Source: Rhynchopus sp. YZ270_cl-10 | Taxonomy: Eukaryota > Euglenozoa > Diplonemea > Diplonemida > Diplonemidae | Length of the DNA: 64,000 nucleotides | Reading direction: 5' to 3' | NCBI GenBank assembly: GCA_964035575.1 | Contig: OZ037933.1 | Span: forward strand, 988,022-1,052,021 | In this document: one piece after another, positions 1 to 11,600 of the stretch | How the letters are laid out: each line of letters opens with the position of its first letter | Position numbering within the stretch: the first letter of the stretch is position 1 | Notes under the pieces: generated by a model | The model's database searches: none | The model's input: the letters and a program-made list of their open reading frames with translations, nothing else | What the model was told of the DNA's origin: nothing | Program-made: the position numbers and the translations under genes

Positions 1-1
1 G

Positions 2-487
2 CTGGCTGAGTATGAGAAGGTGCGGCAGCACGACGCAAGCAAGCTGCTCACCACACCGCGGACCGAGGTCAGCGAGAAGCACATGAAGGTTCGGAGGCAG
101 CGGTCTGTGGCGTCCTCCTCAGAGTCTTCGGTAAGCCCCTCTGGCTCTGTGAGCCAGGTAGGATCCCCTCAGCGTGTGGTGGTGCAGTCGTCTCGGTCTT
201 CAGTGTCGTCGTCATCGCCATCATGCCGTGGGGGCTCACCACGTTGGGTCGAGCAGAGGGAGACGCCAAAGGAGGTAAGGACGTCGGCCAGCATCCCCCG
301 CCATGTCTTCGCCGTGAAGAGCAGGGGCGACGTGGAAGTGCTTGCCCGGCACCTTGTGGCGCGTGCGCAGATTGACAGCGAGGAGGCAGGAGGTGGCGTG
401 CACAGCACACAACAGGTTGAGGCGCTGGCAGCGAACATCTTGTATGACTACACCACTCCCCACGCAAGCCCTGCACGGGGGTACTGA
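2..487 (+). CDS. 3' end of an unrecognised Ser/Arg-rich protein gene
   Basis: The frame is open from the first base, so the gene begins outside the window; it stops at 485-487. The visible ~161 residues begin LAEYEKVRQHDASKLL, then form a low-complexity Ser/Arg/Val stretch and end in a mixed, possibly folded segment (FAVKSRGDVEVLARHLVARA). The base composition is GC-rich and coding-like, unlike the AT-rich DNA after it. No family is recognised. Internal GTAAG/GTAGG matches leave room for unseen introns. The gene ends about 80 bp before the TG-repeat junction where the inverted arm starts, so it lies outside the repeated unit. Confidence 0.5.
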   Translation: MAEYEKVRQHDASKLLTTPRTEVSEKHMKVRRQRSVASSSESSVSPSGSVSQVGSPQRVVVQSSRSSVSSSSPSCRGGSPRWVEQRETPKEVRTSASIPRHVFAVKSRGDVEVLARHLVARAQIDSEEAGGGVHSTQQVEALAANILYDYTTPHASPARGY

Positions 488-892
488 AGGGAAGGTGCGT
501 TGATGATGATATCGATACGTAGATGGATAGACGCGCCAGTGAGGAATCACGTTATCAGCGGAGCCCCTGTGTGTGTGTGTGTTGAAAGCAGTTCCTGGGT
601 AGTTCCTGAGCGGAACGTTGCCCAACCTGCGCGCGCGTGTGCGTGAAATGCGATTGTGGTGTGATACCGAGTGTAGTGAGGGTGTGTGCATCAGATACTC
701 ATTTTTCCAAGTTTTTCTCCCCCTCCCCCAATTTTTTTTTCTATCGAGAACGAAAATCTGGCTGAATTCTGCTGGTCCGTTTTTTTTTTAAAACGATGGA
801 TAACAACGCTGTGTGGCACATCTTACGAAAAAAGGTTTCTATATTTTTTTGTGTCTCGCTTTTTTTTTTGAAGGTAAATGGTTCTTAAGGTT

Positions 893-997
893 TACAGCGG
901 CGCCCTATTACGGGGCACATAATTATGGGTAAATCCAATTTTTACCCATAATTATGCGCCGTAATATTGCGCCACCGTAATATGGCGCCGCACTGTA
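893..997. mobile_element. Tc1/mariner-type MITE (foldback, left-arm copy)
   Basis: A ~105-bp foldback. The outer ends read TACAGCGGCGCC on the left and its near complement GGCGCCGCACTGTA on the right. Imperfect inverted arms share CATAATTATGGGTAAA around a short loop. TA at both edges and CAGYG ends fit a non-autonomous Tc1/mariner MITE. No coding capacity. Confidence 0.65.
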
Positions 998-1023
998 GAT
1001 TCCTGTTTACCTACTTTTCCCCA

Positions 1024-1556
1024 CCAGGCCTCAGCCTAACTGGGGGGTAGGCAGGCCAACACGGATTAGGGGTGGTGGGTCCCCCCCCCCCCCCCCCCCC
1101 CCCCCTCTGTACACGGTTGTACAGGGGCTGGGCCGAAGAAAAATTTTTCCAACCAATTTTTGCCCACAAAAAATCGAAAAAAAAAATTTTTTTTTTCGAT
1201 TCTCCTGTGTCTGTGCGTGCTGTGATGGGGTCATTTCGCGCTCAGAAATGAGTATTTTTGACCCAAAATACATGTGTCAGTTTTGGACTGAAATTTTCAA
1301 AAATCGTGTAAAAACTGACACATGTATTTTGGGTCAAAAATACTCATTTCTGAGCGCGAAATGACCCCATCACAGCACGCACAGACACAGGAGAATCGAA
1401 AAAAAAAATTTTTTTTTTCGATTTTTTGTGGGCAAAAATTGGTCGGAAAAATTTTTCTTCGGCCCACCCCCTGTGTAACTGTGTACAGCGGTGGGGGGTA
1501 CCACCCACCCCCCAAGGCCAACATCGGCCGAAAAATTACCCAGAGGCCTGTTCCCC
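1024..1556. mobile_element. Foldback element with poly-C core (copy 1 of 4)
   Basis: Two ~180-bp near-perfect inverted arms (about 1106-1287 and 1309-1490) flank a ~20-bp loop. Each arm contains GGCCGAAGAAAAATTTTT, an A/T tract and CGCGCTCAGAAATGAG. Outside the arms lie a long C run and a G/C-rich edge containing GGCCAACATCGGCCG. The same element occurs at 15596-16118, 27055-27580 and 59789-60310. Short reading frames in it come from the palindrome. Family unknown; probably a non-autonomous DNA transposon. Confidence 0.7.
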
Positions 1557-2150
1557 ACCCCCCTTTTTTTTCTCTCGCGCAAAACAGAGCGAACCAACCA
1601 CTTTTTCTTTTTTAGCACCTACTTTTCCCCGCTCTTTAAACCTAGTGTCTTCGCCGTAAGGGCTGATCACACTTTCTTCATCTATTCCCTTCTTTGTGTG
1701 CACGAGAGGCATATCGGTGTTCTTTGTTTGTTCTGCAACACAAGTGGCAGCCCACGAAAACGGGTTTTCAGGCAAAGTAAAAAAAAAAAAAAAAACGTAA
1801 CGGTATCCACGAGAGATAGGCGAGGAACGGTTGCGTGGAGTTCACGCGAGAAGAAAAAAGAAACAGCATAGTCTATCATAGACTGCGTAAAAGACGTGGA
1901 ATTGTTACATAATAGGAACATTACTCAATTCAAAAGGCAAACTTTTTCTTTATACCTATACAACCTAAGCCGAGCTTAAAGGAGAAATAGTTTCTTCCGA
2001 TACGGTCGCCAATCACCCCTCTTCCAACAGGGTAATTGAGCAATCAACGAGAAAAAAACCCTATTTCTTCCTTTTTACCTATCAGAGTTACCGTATTCGA
2101 AATTATCGACCGTTAAAAAAGGTCGAACTTCCAGAAAAAAAATTCTGAAA

Positions 2151-2359
2151 ACATACATGTTGGTACGTACGTAAAACGCGCAAAAATAATCAAAAAACGC
2201 GCAAAATAATAAAAAAATGTTTTTAATAAAAAACGTCACAAAGACGTTTTGCGCGCTTTTGTTACGTTTTTGTGACGTTTTTATTAAAAACATTTTTTTA
2301 TTATTTTGCGCGTTTTTTGATTATTTTTGCGCGTTTTACGTACGTACCAACATGTATGT
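2151..2359. mobile_element. Perfect-arm foldback MITE (left-arm copy)
   Basis: ACATACATGTTGGTACGTAC at the left is mirrored at the right end, with ~95-bp arms rich in AAAACGCGCAAAAATAATC and a short centre containing GACGTTTTGCGCGC. GAAA flanks both ends, a possible 4-bp target duplication. Non-coding. The superfamily is not identified. Confidence 0.7.
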
Positions 2360-3318
2360 GAAAAAGGTCGAACATTATTGCGATCGATAATTTTGTACGA
2401 ATATGGTACTATTTTTTTTTTTTTCTCACGACAACATGCACATGAGGCGTAAGCACGTCATCATACAACCCTTTTCTAGATGCTGTACACGGCATCACGA
2501 GGGGTGCATTCATCTTTCACGTTCTTTTCCCCCCCTCAAAGGTGACCAAGTAAAGTAAACTGCAAAACTTTGGTTCATCCTACAAATATTTGTTTGTGTT
2601 CTACGGTCAAAGAAGCCAAGACAGTCTGGGAAATCTGATTGGTTGCATTCATTTCAGAGGGTCCACCAGGTAATCCAATGGCGGTGTGTGTGGATATATG
2701 TGTGGACAAAACCGTCTCTTGAGAAAATGTGCACAAAAAAAATAGATCAAAAAAAAAGTGAAATCATGTGAATAAAAAAGCTGCTCGCAGCAGGGTTGCA
2801 AAGGGGGACTACCTTCTGCAGAACAAAAATGGCTTCGGCCAAAACATTGAGTACAGATCTTTACCCCTACTCTTTACCTCTCCAGTCTTTGGGGAAAGTG
2901 ATGGTCCGATGAAACATAAACAAAATTGACCAAAATCAAATTGTGGCTGTCACAAAAAAAAAAAAAATCCTATTTCTCCGTATGATGTGCGGCACGATAC
3001 CATCTAAACCAAGTTTTCTTTCTTTCTTTCCTGTGCTTTCATACGGGGTTGGCATCGTACAGTGGGTCAGTTGGAGGTGCCTGCATCAATAACTACAGTT
3101 TTTTTTTGTTACGTTACGCACATTAGTTTGATTTCTTTGTTGAAAAAACGGCTTTTTTTAAAAAAGTAGTGTCTGACGCAATTTTTTTTTTCTCCCCTAA
3201 AAAAGCTTTCACCGTTTCCCTTCTCTGACAAGAACTGTCTAAAAAGGAAGATATGTTGCCCAATGCGTGACCTCCCCACCCACCCACCCTATTACTCTCG
3301 CTCTATTTTCCCTCTATT

Positions 3319-4389
3319 CATACATTGAAATCCCCGGGAGTCGCGGAGACTCTCCACTGGTGTTTTCGAGAGTTTTAGCGATTAAAAAAAAAGAAAAAAA
3401 ATTCGCGATTAATCGCGAATTTGTGAAAAACTCTCGAAAACTCTCCAATTTAAAAAAAAACTCTCCAAAACTCTCCAATACTCCCCGATTTAAAAAAAAT
3501 ACTCTCGAAAACTCTCCAATTTATAAAATAAAAATTTGCGATTAATCGCGAATTTATGAAAAAATCTCGAAAACTGGGCCATCTATGAACGGGGAGAGAT
3601 TTTTTCACAAGCTCTCACTACGTTCCGAGGGGGTTTTTGTACTTTAGTGGTGTGGCTGGCAACATGTATTCTGTGGTGGTCAAAAGTGCAATGTTCCTTC
3701 TCCAATGGATTTATTGGGTGTACTGCTATACTGGGACAATATGGTCAGATCACTCTTCAAACCACCTGGAAAAGTGCACGGCATCTAAAAATTTCCGCCT
3801 GCGGCGGGAAGCCTCGACCCGTTTTCACCCTTTTCTTGTTCCTTATCCCCATATTTAAAATAGCCCTGCTTACATGTGGTGGTATGCTTCAGTGCTGGTA
3901 TGGTGTACCATTTTTCGCCCAGAGTAATTTAAGCGTAATTATATCTTAAACAGGTGTGGATAATTCCCAAGCGCGGAATTAACCCGTCGCATTTGTGATC
4001 GACCTGTGGGCTCGTTTGCTCATGTCCGCCACCACTGTGCCGCCTAAAGCGAGGCTTATCACCCCTCTGTCGTGGTGGGTGCATTTTGCGAATCAATCGG
4101 TAGGTGTAATGTGAGTACGTAGACTGAACGTGTGCCCAGGTAGGCACAGGTCAGATGCGGATAGCACCAGGTGTGCACGGTTGTGTTTGGGGTAAAATGC
4201 TACAAAAAATCGCGATTTTACTCCCGGGGATTAATCGCGAATTTTGTCGCGATTAATCGCGAAAACTCTCCGTAAAAAAAAAAAAAAACACTCTCGAAAA
4301 CTCTCGAAACCAAAAAAACACTCACGGGGAGTTCGTTTTTTTTGATTTTTTGCCAAACTCCCCGTGACTCCCCGGGATTTCAATGTATG
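3319..4389. mobile_element. ~1.07 kb TIR element with CTCTC-rich subrepeats (left-arm copy)
   Basis: The terminal inverted repeat CATACATTGAAATCCC opens at 3319 and closes in reverse complement at 4389. Just inside both ends are many short copies of ACTCTCGAAAACTCTCC and of the palindrome TTCGCGATTAATCGCGAA. The ~600-bp interior shows no recognisable protein. A non-autonomous DNA transposon is most likely. Confidence 0.6.
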
Positions 4390-6429
4390 GACTATTTTTT
4401 TCTTCTTTTTCTTTTTCACCCATTTCTGCGGCCCCCAGCGTGGAGGCTTATTCCACAGAGCTGGTTTCCTCGAAATGATGTGGCAGATGATTGAGCGCTT
4501 TTCCCCCACCCGCCCGTTATCAATTCAGAGAGAGTACTTCTTACAAGCATCCTATAACGCTTTATAAGGTGGCAAAAAAACACACTCGAAAGGGTTAGGT
4601 TCATCTTATAAACTTTTTCTTTTATCATCGTTTCTTAGTGTGTTTTTTTTAGAGTAGTGTGTGAGTTTTTTGTGCTGCGGTAATGCATGAAGATGGTTTC
4701 CCTTTTTAGATGTGTATGCAAGCGAAGCATATTCATCTTTCAACTTTTCTTTTTCTAAGTGCCTGGCCGTCGCAGAGGCGTTTTGCACTGTTTTCTTTTT
4801 CTTTTTTTTTTTTGTGTGTGTGCACACTTTTCAAACAAAATGCTTTGTTAGTTGTATATGCCAAGACACCTCGCGTATTTCAACGTGGAGCTCCGTTTAG
4901 CCAAAAGCGTGCCCATTTTTTTTGCTTTCCCCGCCAAAAATAATAAAAAAATCAAACGAGAAAATATGCTTGTTTTTTTTTCTTCTTGCAACACTTTCTC
5001 TAATGGCTTGCGGAGTATCATTACCAGGAGTTGTGGAATTTTCTGGCGTTTTTTCACATTTCAGTACCCCAAATGTGTTTGATGTCCAGAAGAAGTCGCC
5101 AAATCGCCAAACTTTGTCGGACGCTATTTGGAGTACTGTACCTGGACGATCTTCTGCAGCCATGTTCTCTAACGATACATACCCCCTTTTTTTTTTTTGG
5201 ATTTACATGCCCTTGCTCCCTTGGCTACATATAGCATGTTTTAAACTGGAATCATTTTTTTTTTTTAAAAGAGTGCATACTGAGTGTTCCTCGCATCTAA
5301 AGTCTTGGAACACCTTTTCCGTTGTTCAGTGCTCTCATGAGGCTGTTTTCCTCCTCCCGGATTAGCGGCTCAGGGATTGGCTTCATTATGCTTGTCCCAC
5401 ACAGCGAAACGGGAAGAGAACGTGAAAGGCACCCAGCAGGAACCTACATCGCAGAGGCTCATTACCCTGTGTTACCAATGATCCCGTTCATCTGGAGAGG
5501 AAGCTGGTCAACCTGACGCGAGGCGCCTTAGTATTTCAAGTCAACTTTCTTGTGTTTACTTTTTTGCGTTTTGTTTTATTGGTGAAAAGTTTTCCCCGAA
5601 AGTAGCGACTTTCCCCCAGAAAGGTGCAATGTATTTTTGTGGCACAGCAAAAAAAAGGCGCCACCTTTTGAAAGCTGTGCACACTGTCACTGCACGGACG
5701 AACCCCCCCACCGTGCTTTTCTTTTGGCGAACGTGATTATTTAAGGATGACTTTGAGCACGACTTGGATCATCTAGCAACCCTTTTCTGAGAGGTGTGTG
5801 TTTTTTTTGAGGCACATTTTTCATCTTTCAAGTTTTCGTTCTGTATTCTCCCTGTGTTGTGAGCACAACGATAGACCCACGTTGTGTTTTTTTTTTAGTC
5901 TTCTCCAGGCCAGTCTCAAGCCTGTGCCCGAGGACACCAGGCTTGTGACAAAAAAAAGCAAAAAAAAAAACGTTCTGGGGAACGCAAAGAAAAAAATAAT
6001 AATGAATTGTGTGACTGCGTGGGACACACATCCTTCACCTCTCATCATATCGATGCATGTTGCTGGTGACACCCCCCCGAACTCTTTCAATAGGATTTGG
6101 ACTGACTGTGTTATGAATGTCTTGTGTTATTTTTTTTTTTTTTTTTTTTTTTGTGTAAATAAGTTCGTTTTCATTCTTCTCCCCCCTCCCTCATTCATTT
6201 GAGGACCACTGCGAAGGCAGCAGTTTTAAAACAATTACATGGTTTTCCCCACTCATCACCTCCTTTTTTACACGCCAACGTTTTTTGTCAAGGATTGTTC
6301 TTCGTAATTGGTGCCAAGCCATATCTTTTCACACCAGCGGAAGAAAGGTATTCGAACAAACCCCCCTACCTCAAAAAAGGACACACATATTTTTTTTTTG
6401 TACGTTTGTTTGTTTGTTGATTTGTCATC

Positions 6430-7349
6430 ATGTTCTCACGTTTGGTGGGGGCGTTGTGGAGTGAGGAGAATAATGCAGCAGAGGCAGCACCCGAAGCCAA
6501 CGAAGCCAGCGCAGACCTGACACGTGAGGAAACCCTTGAGGTTGCGCCACGAGACGAGGACGAAGCGCACCACATGGACGAGCAGGACGAACACGACCTG
6601 CAGCGCATGGCGTCGCAGGGTGGGTCCGTGTTGTCCCTTGTGAAGGAGGATTCGAGCACGGGGGCCGAGTGGGCGCCGTGGAAGTCGGAGGAAGAGATAA
6701 AGCGTGCGAAAGCGAGACTCGACCTCATCGAGAACGCACGCGACGGGCTGGGTGTCATCGACGCGCGTCTCGCCATCTGCGCGCTGCACGGGAAGAAGCG
6801 CCTCATCCGCGTGATGACACGCATGAGCGGCCCGAAGGAGGCCTACCACTGCATCGCAGATTCCGAGTGCAAAGTCGACCAGGCAAGCGACGTCAAACGA
6901 GACGGCACAAAGGAGCACGCACGCTACTACGGTACCCTCAAGCAAAAGGTGCACCTGTCCAGAAGGATGTGGAAAAAGGTATGTTAACAAATCTCCCCTA
7001 TGATATGATATCAACACCCATCACAACAGGTCTGCTGGGAATGTGGGATTGGTGAACATGAGAAGTACAACTGCAGGAACAAGCTCTGCCCCTCCACGGG
7101 GCGTCTGGTCTGTGCGAGCAACGGGCGGGGCTACGGAGAGTGGTTGGCTTGGGGGTGGCAGCCGAAGTCGCATACGATCAGCCCTGAGGATATGGCGAAC
7201 AGCGAGTGCGGTGTGTGCGGGAAGAAGGGGTCTGTGAACTGCTGCTCTCTGCAGCTCATGACGACACCGACGTGCACGAGGTGTCTGTCACGTGGACACA
7301 CCAGTGACGACTGCTTTGTGAACCTCAACACGAACTATCACTCACGCCC

Positions 7350-7382
<33 letters not shown>

Positions 7383-7908
7383 TGGTAAGGGGTCGTACGG
7401 GGGCAAGAAGGGCACATACCAGAGTTCTTCAGGTGCGAGGCCCTACGACAACGAACGACCGCCTGTGCGGCCACCATCATCTACCAACCATCCACAGCCG
7501 CCGCCACCTTCGCTCGCCTTGCCGGCACCTTCGTCGCGTCGCCCATCGGCAGTTGTTGTTACGCCTGAGGTATTACCATTCTCACATTTGGCACATTTTG
7601 CGTGGAAGAATTCTTTTCACGAGTTGTGTCCATATATCTCCATTTATGGCCATTATGCAATAGATGTGATGAGTCAAGCCTTCTGCAGAGGTTTTTTCAC
7701 ATCATTTGGATGCAAACGCCATATTTACACCACATCACAGATGAAGAAAGGCATGCGCATGGCTGTCCGCCTGAGGCCACAGTCCCCCCCTCCACCATCC
7801 TTTGGACGTGGTATGCAGCAACAACAGCACACTGCACCATACAAGATGCCAAAGGGAGGTAGAGGTAGAGGTGGCTATGGAAAAGGGAATCGAGGGGGAA
7901 AGTACTGA
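6430..7908 (+). CDS. Spliced zinc-knuckle protein (left-arm copy)
   Basis: Two exons, 6430-6978 and 7030-7908, are separated by a 51-nt GT-AG intron and give 475 residues. Residues 1-183 are acidic and charged, with no known domain. The first CCHC zinc knuckle (C185, C188, H193, C198; CX2CX4HX4C) is completed only across the splice junction, which supports the intron. A Cys-rich CxxC...CC patch lies at 243-255. A second perfect CCHC knuckle is at 265-278 (CTRCLSRGHTSDDC). A Gln run from CAG repeats follows, then a Pro-rich linker and a basic RGRGGYGKGNRGG tail. Single-stranded RNA or DNA binding is inferred. Whether it is a host protein or belongs to a repeated element is open. It reads toward the 8-bp array. 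Confidence 0.75.
6979..7029 (+). other. 51-nt spliceosomal intron in the zinc-knuckle gene
   Basis: The donor is AAG|GTATGT and the acceptor CACAACAG|G. Removal joins the upstream frame to the downstream frame and creates a CCHC motif at the join. The donor resembles the SL donor (GTATGG) at 48219. Confidence 0.8.
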
Positions 7909-8414
7909 AGTAATTCAAATATACCCACAGTAAAGGGGAGGTAAAAGTAAGAACGAAAGAAAGAAACCTGAATTATAGTATCAGGTAAGTTGGTCACGAT
8001 TACGAATACTCATAACCCTCATCAGTTTTTAAAAGATTAGTCTTTGGTCCTTAGCTAAGGACTCCTGAGCTCCGGTATCTCCAGTGCACAGAGGCGCCTA
8101 CTTTCTTGTTCCCGAAACCCCCCGAAAGTGCTTTGGGGACCACTTTTTTACAGGGGAACACTTTTTTACACATTACAACACACTTGTCCTTTCTTTTTTA
8201 ACCCCTCCCTTCTTTTCCCTCCCCTTTCCTTTGGTTTTATTTTATTGTGAGCCTTGTACGCCTCCACGGGGCGGTCCCTGGGCAACGGTTGAGGGTCCAG
8301 GCCGACGAAGCGCAAGGCGTCGTGTGTCTTGCCCTTATTTCCTTTTGATTTTTGTTTTCTTTTTGGTGAAGATGTGCAGGTGGAGAGCCCAGGTATGGGC
8401 TGTATCGCTCCTGT

Positions 8415-8627
8415 GTGGAGCCATGGATGACGGTGGGGGCGGCAGCACTGGACCTGCAGCAGCGCAAGAAGGTTAAAAGAGCCATCGAGCAGCACCTGAC
8501 GATAGCAGCAAAGGCGGCGGCGGCGCCACCTTCAGAGGTATCGGCTACTACAGATGCAGCAGTGGTAGCTTTAGCTCGTGCACTGTCACTAAAAGCACCG
8601 GCAAGCAGAGGAGCACAGGAGTCTTAG
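8415..8627 (+). CDS. Small Ala-rich ORF abutting the 8-bp array (left-arm copy)
   Basis: The ORF is 70 codons from ATG and ends in a TAG formed by the first array unit. The product contains a basic helix (LQQRKKVKRAIEQHLTIAAK) followed by an Ala-rich tail. The inverted copy at 19971-20267 reads through a longer 98-codon frame. CAG-GTATGGG and GAG-GTATCGG sites nearby allow the possibility that it is a final exon of the zinc-knuckle transcript. Function unknown. Confidence 0.35.
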   Translation: MEPWMTVGAAALDLQQRKKVKRAIEQHLTIAAKAAAAPPSEVSATTDAAVVALARALSLKAPASRGAQES

Positions 8628-11600
8628 CTCCTTAGCTCCTTAGCTCCTTAGCTCCTTAGCTCCTTAGCTCCTTAGCTCCTTAGCTCCTTAGCTCCTTAGC
8701 TCCTTAGCTCCTTAGCTCCTTAGCTCCTTAGCTCCTTAGCTCCTTAGCTCCTTAGCTCCTTAGCTCCTTAGCTCCTTAGCTCCTTAGCTCCTTAGCTCCT
8801 TAGCTCCTTAGCTCCTTAGCTCCTTAGCTCCTTAGCTCCTTAGCTCCTTAGCTCCTTAGCTCCTTAGCTCCTTAGCTCCTTAGCTCCTTAGCTCCTTAGC
8901 TCCTTAGCTCCTTAGCTCCTTAGCTCCTTAGCTCCTTAGCTCCTTAGCTCCTTAGCTCCTTAGCTCCTTAGCTCCTTAGCTCCTTAGCTCCTTAGCTCCT
9001 TAGCTCCTTAGCTCCTTAGCTCCTTAGCTCCTTAGCTCCTTAGCTCCTTAGCTCCTTAGCTCCTTAGCTCCTTAGCTCCTTAGCTCCTTAGCTCCTTAGC
9101 TCCTTAGCTCCTTAGCTCCTTAGCTCCTTAGCTCCTTAGCTCCTTAGCTCCTTAGCTCCTTAGCTCCTTAGCTCCTTAGCTCCTTAGCTCCTTAGCTCCT
9201 TAGCTCCTTAGCTCCTTAGCTCCTTAGCTCCTTAGCTCCTTAGCTCCTTAGCTCCTTAGCTCCTTAGCTCCTTAGCTCCTTAGCTCCTTAGCTCCTTAGC
9301 TCCTTAGCTCCTTAGCTCCTTAGCTCCTTAGCTCCTTAGCTCCTTAGCTCCTTAGCTCCTTAGCTCCTTAGCTCCTTAGCTCCTTAGCTCCTTAGCTCCT
9401 TAGCTCCTTAGCTCCTTAGCTCCTTAGCTCCTTAGCTCCTTAGCTCCTTAGCTCCTTAGCTCCTTAGCTCCTTAGCTCCTTAGCTCCTTAGCTCCTTAGC
9501 TCCTTAGCTCCTTAGCTCCTTAGCTCCTTAGCTCCTTAGCTCCTTAGCTCCTTAGCTCCTTAGCTCCTTAGCTCCTTAGCTCCTTAGCTCCTTAGCTCCT
9601 TAGCTCCTTAGCTCCTTAGCTCCTTAGCTCCTTAGCTCCTTAGCTCCTTAGCTCCTTAGCTCCTTAGCTCCTTAGCTCCTTAGCTCCTTAGCTCCTTAGC
9701 TCCTTAGCTCCTTAGCTCCTTAGCTCCTTAGCTCCTTAGCTCCTTAGCTCCTTAGCTCCTTAGCTCCTTAGCTCCTTAGCTCCTTAGCTCCTTAGCTCCT
9801 TAGCTCCTTAGCTCCTTAGCTCCTTAGCTCCTTAGCTCCTTAGCTCCTTAGCTCCTTAGCTCCTTAGCTCCTTAGCTCCTTAGCTCCTTAGCTCCTTAGC
9901 TCCTTAGCTCCTTAGCTCCTTAGCTCCTTAGCTCCTTAGCTCCTTAGCTCCTTAGCTCCTTAGCTCCTTAGCTCCTTAGCTCCTTAGCTCCTTAGCTCCT
10001 TAGCTCCTTAGCTCCTTAGCTCCTTAGCTCCTTAGCTCCTTAGCTCCTTAGCTCCTTAGCTCCTTAGCTCCTTAGCTCCTTAGCTCCTTAGCTCCTTAGC
10101 TCCTTAGCTCCTTAGCTCCTTAGCTCCTTAGCTCCTTAGCTCCTTAGCTCCTTAGCTCCTTAGCTCCTTAGCTCCTTAGCTCCTTAGCTCCTTAGCTCCT
10201 TAGCTCCTTAGCTCCTTAGCTCCTTAGCTCCTTAGCTCCTTAGCTCCTTAGCTCCTTAGCTCCTTAGCTCCTTAGCTCCTTAGCTCCTTAGCTCCTTAGC
10301 TCCTTAGCTCCTTAGCTCCTTAGCTCCTTAGCTCCTTAGCTCCTTAGCTCCTTAGCTCCTTAGCTCCTTAGCTCCTTAGCTCCTTAGCTCCTTAGCTCCT
10401 TAGCTCCTTAGCTCCTTAGCTCCTTAGCTCCTTAGCTCCTTAGCTCCTTAGCTCCTTAGCTCCTTAGCTCCTTAGCTCCTTAGCTCCTTAGCTCCTTAGC
10501 TCCTTAGCTCCTTAGCTCCTTAGCTCCTTAGCTCCTTAGCTCCTTAGCTCCTTAGCTCCTTAGCTCCTTAGCTCCTTAGCTCCTTAGCTCCTTAGCTCCT
10601 TAGCTCCTTAGCTCCTTAGCTCCTTAGCTCCTTAGCTCCTTAGCTCCTTAGCTCCTTAGCTCCTTAGCTCCTTAGCTCCTTAGCTCCTTAGCTCCTTAGC
10701 TCCTTAGCTCCTTAGCTCCTTAGCTCCTTAGCTCCTTAGCTCCTTAGCTCCTTAGCTCCTTAGCTCCTTAGCTCCTTAGCTCCTTAGCTCCTTAGCTCCT
10801 TAGCTCCTTAGCTCCTTAGCTCCTTAGCTCCTTAGCTCCTTAGCTCCTTAGCTCCTTAGCTCCTTAGCTCCTTAGCTCCTTAGCTCCTTAGCTCCTTAGC
10901 TCCTTAGCTCCTTAGCTCCTTAGCTCCTTAGCTCCTTAGCTCCTTAGCTCCTTAGCTCCTTAGCTCCTTAGCTCCTTAGCTCCTTAGCTCCTTAGCTCCT
11001 TAGCTCCTTAGCTCCTTAGCTCCTTAGCTCCTTAGCTCCTTAGCTCCTTAGCTCCTTAGCTCCTTAGCTCCTTAGCTCCTTAGCTCCTTAGCTCCTTAGC
11101 TCCTTAGCTCCTTAGCTCCTTAGCTCCTTAGCTCCTTAGCTCCTTAGCTCCTTAGCTCCTTAGCTCCTTAGCTCCTTAGCTCCTTAGCTCCTTAGCTCCT
11201 TAGCTCCTTAGCTCCTTAGCTCCTTAGCTCCTTAGCTCCTTAGCTCCTTAGCTCCTTAGCTCCTTAGCTCCTTAGCTCCTTAGCTCCTTAGCTCCTTAGC
11301 TCCTTAGCTCCTTAGCTCCTTAGCTCCTTAGCTCCTTAGCTCCTTAGCTCCTTAGCTCCTTAGCTCCTTAGCTCCTTAGCTCCTTAGCTCCTTAGCTCCT
11401 TAGCTCCTTAGCTCCTTAGCTCCTTAGCTCCTTAGCTCCTTAGCTCCTTAGCTCCTTAGCTCCTTAGCTCCTTAGCTCCTTAGCTCCTTAGCTCCTTAGC
11501 TCCTTAGCTCCTTAGCTCCTTAGCTCCTTAGCTCCTTAGCTCCTTAGCTCCTTAGCTCCTTAGCTCCTTAGCTCCTTAGCTCCTTAGCTCCTTAGCTCCT

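Larger units (their letters stand above)
569..8623. repeat. Left arm of an ~8.06 kb inverted duplication
   Basis: This segment recurs in reverse orientation at 19976-28034. Matching landmarks keep a constant coordinate sum, apart from a ~8-base difference in one poly-C/poly-G run and a 2-base difference near the array. The outer boundary on both sides is a short TG/CA run. It contains the zinc-knuckle gene, a small ORF and several nested foldback or TIR elements. From 488 to 6429 I see no convincing protein gene apart from those elements; the DNA is AT-rich with many T and A runs. Confidence 0.9.

Noticed and set aside
6436-7017. 193-codon antisense frame over exon 1 of the zinc-knuckle gene
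   Set aside because: Shadow of a GC-rich coding exon; the sense frame continues through the spliced CCHC motif.
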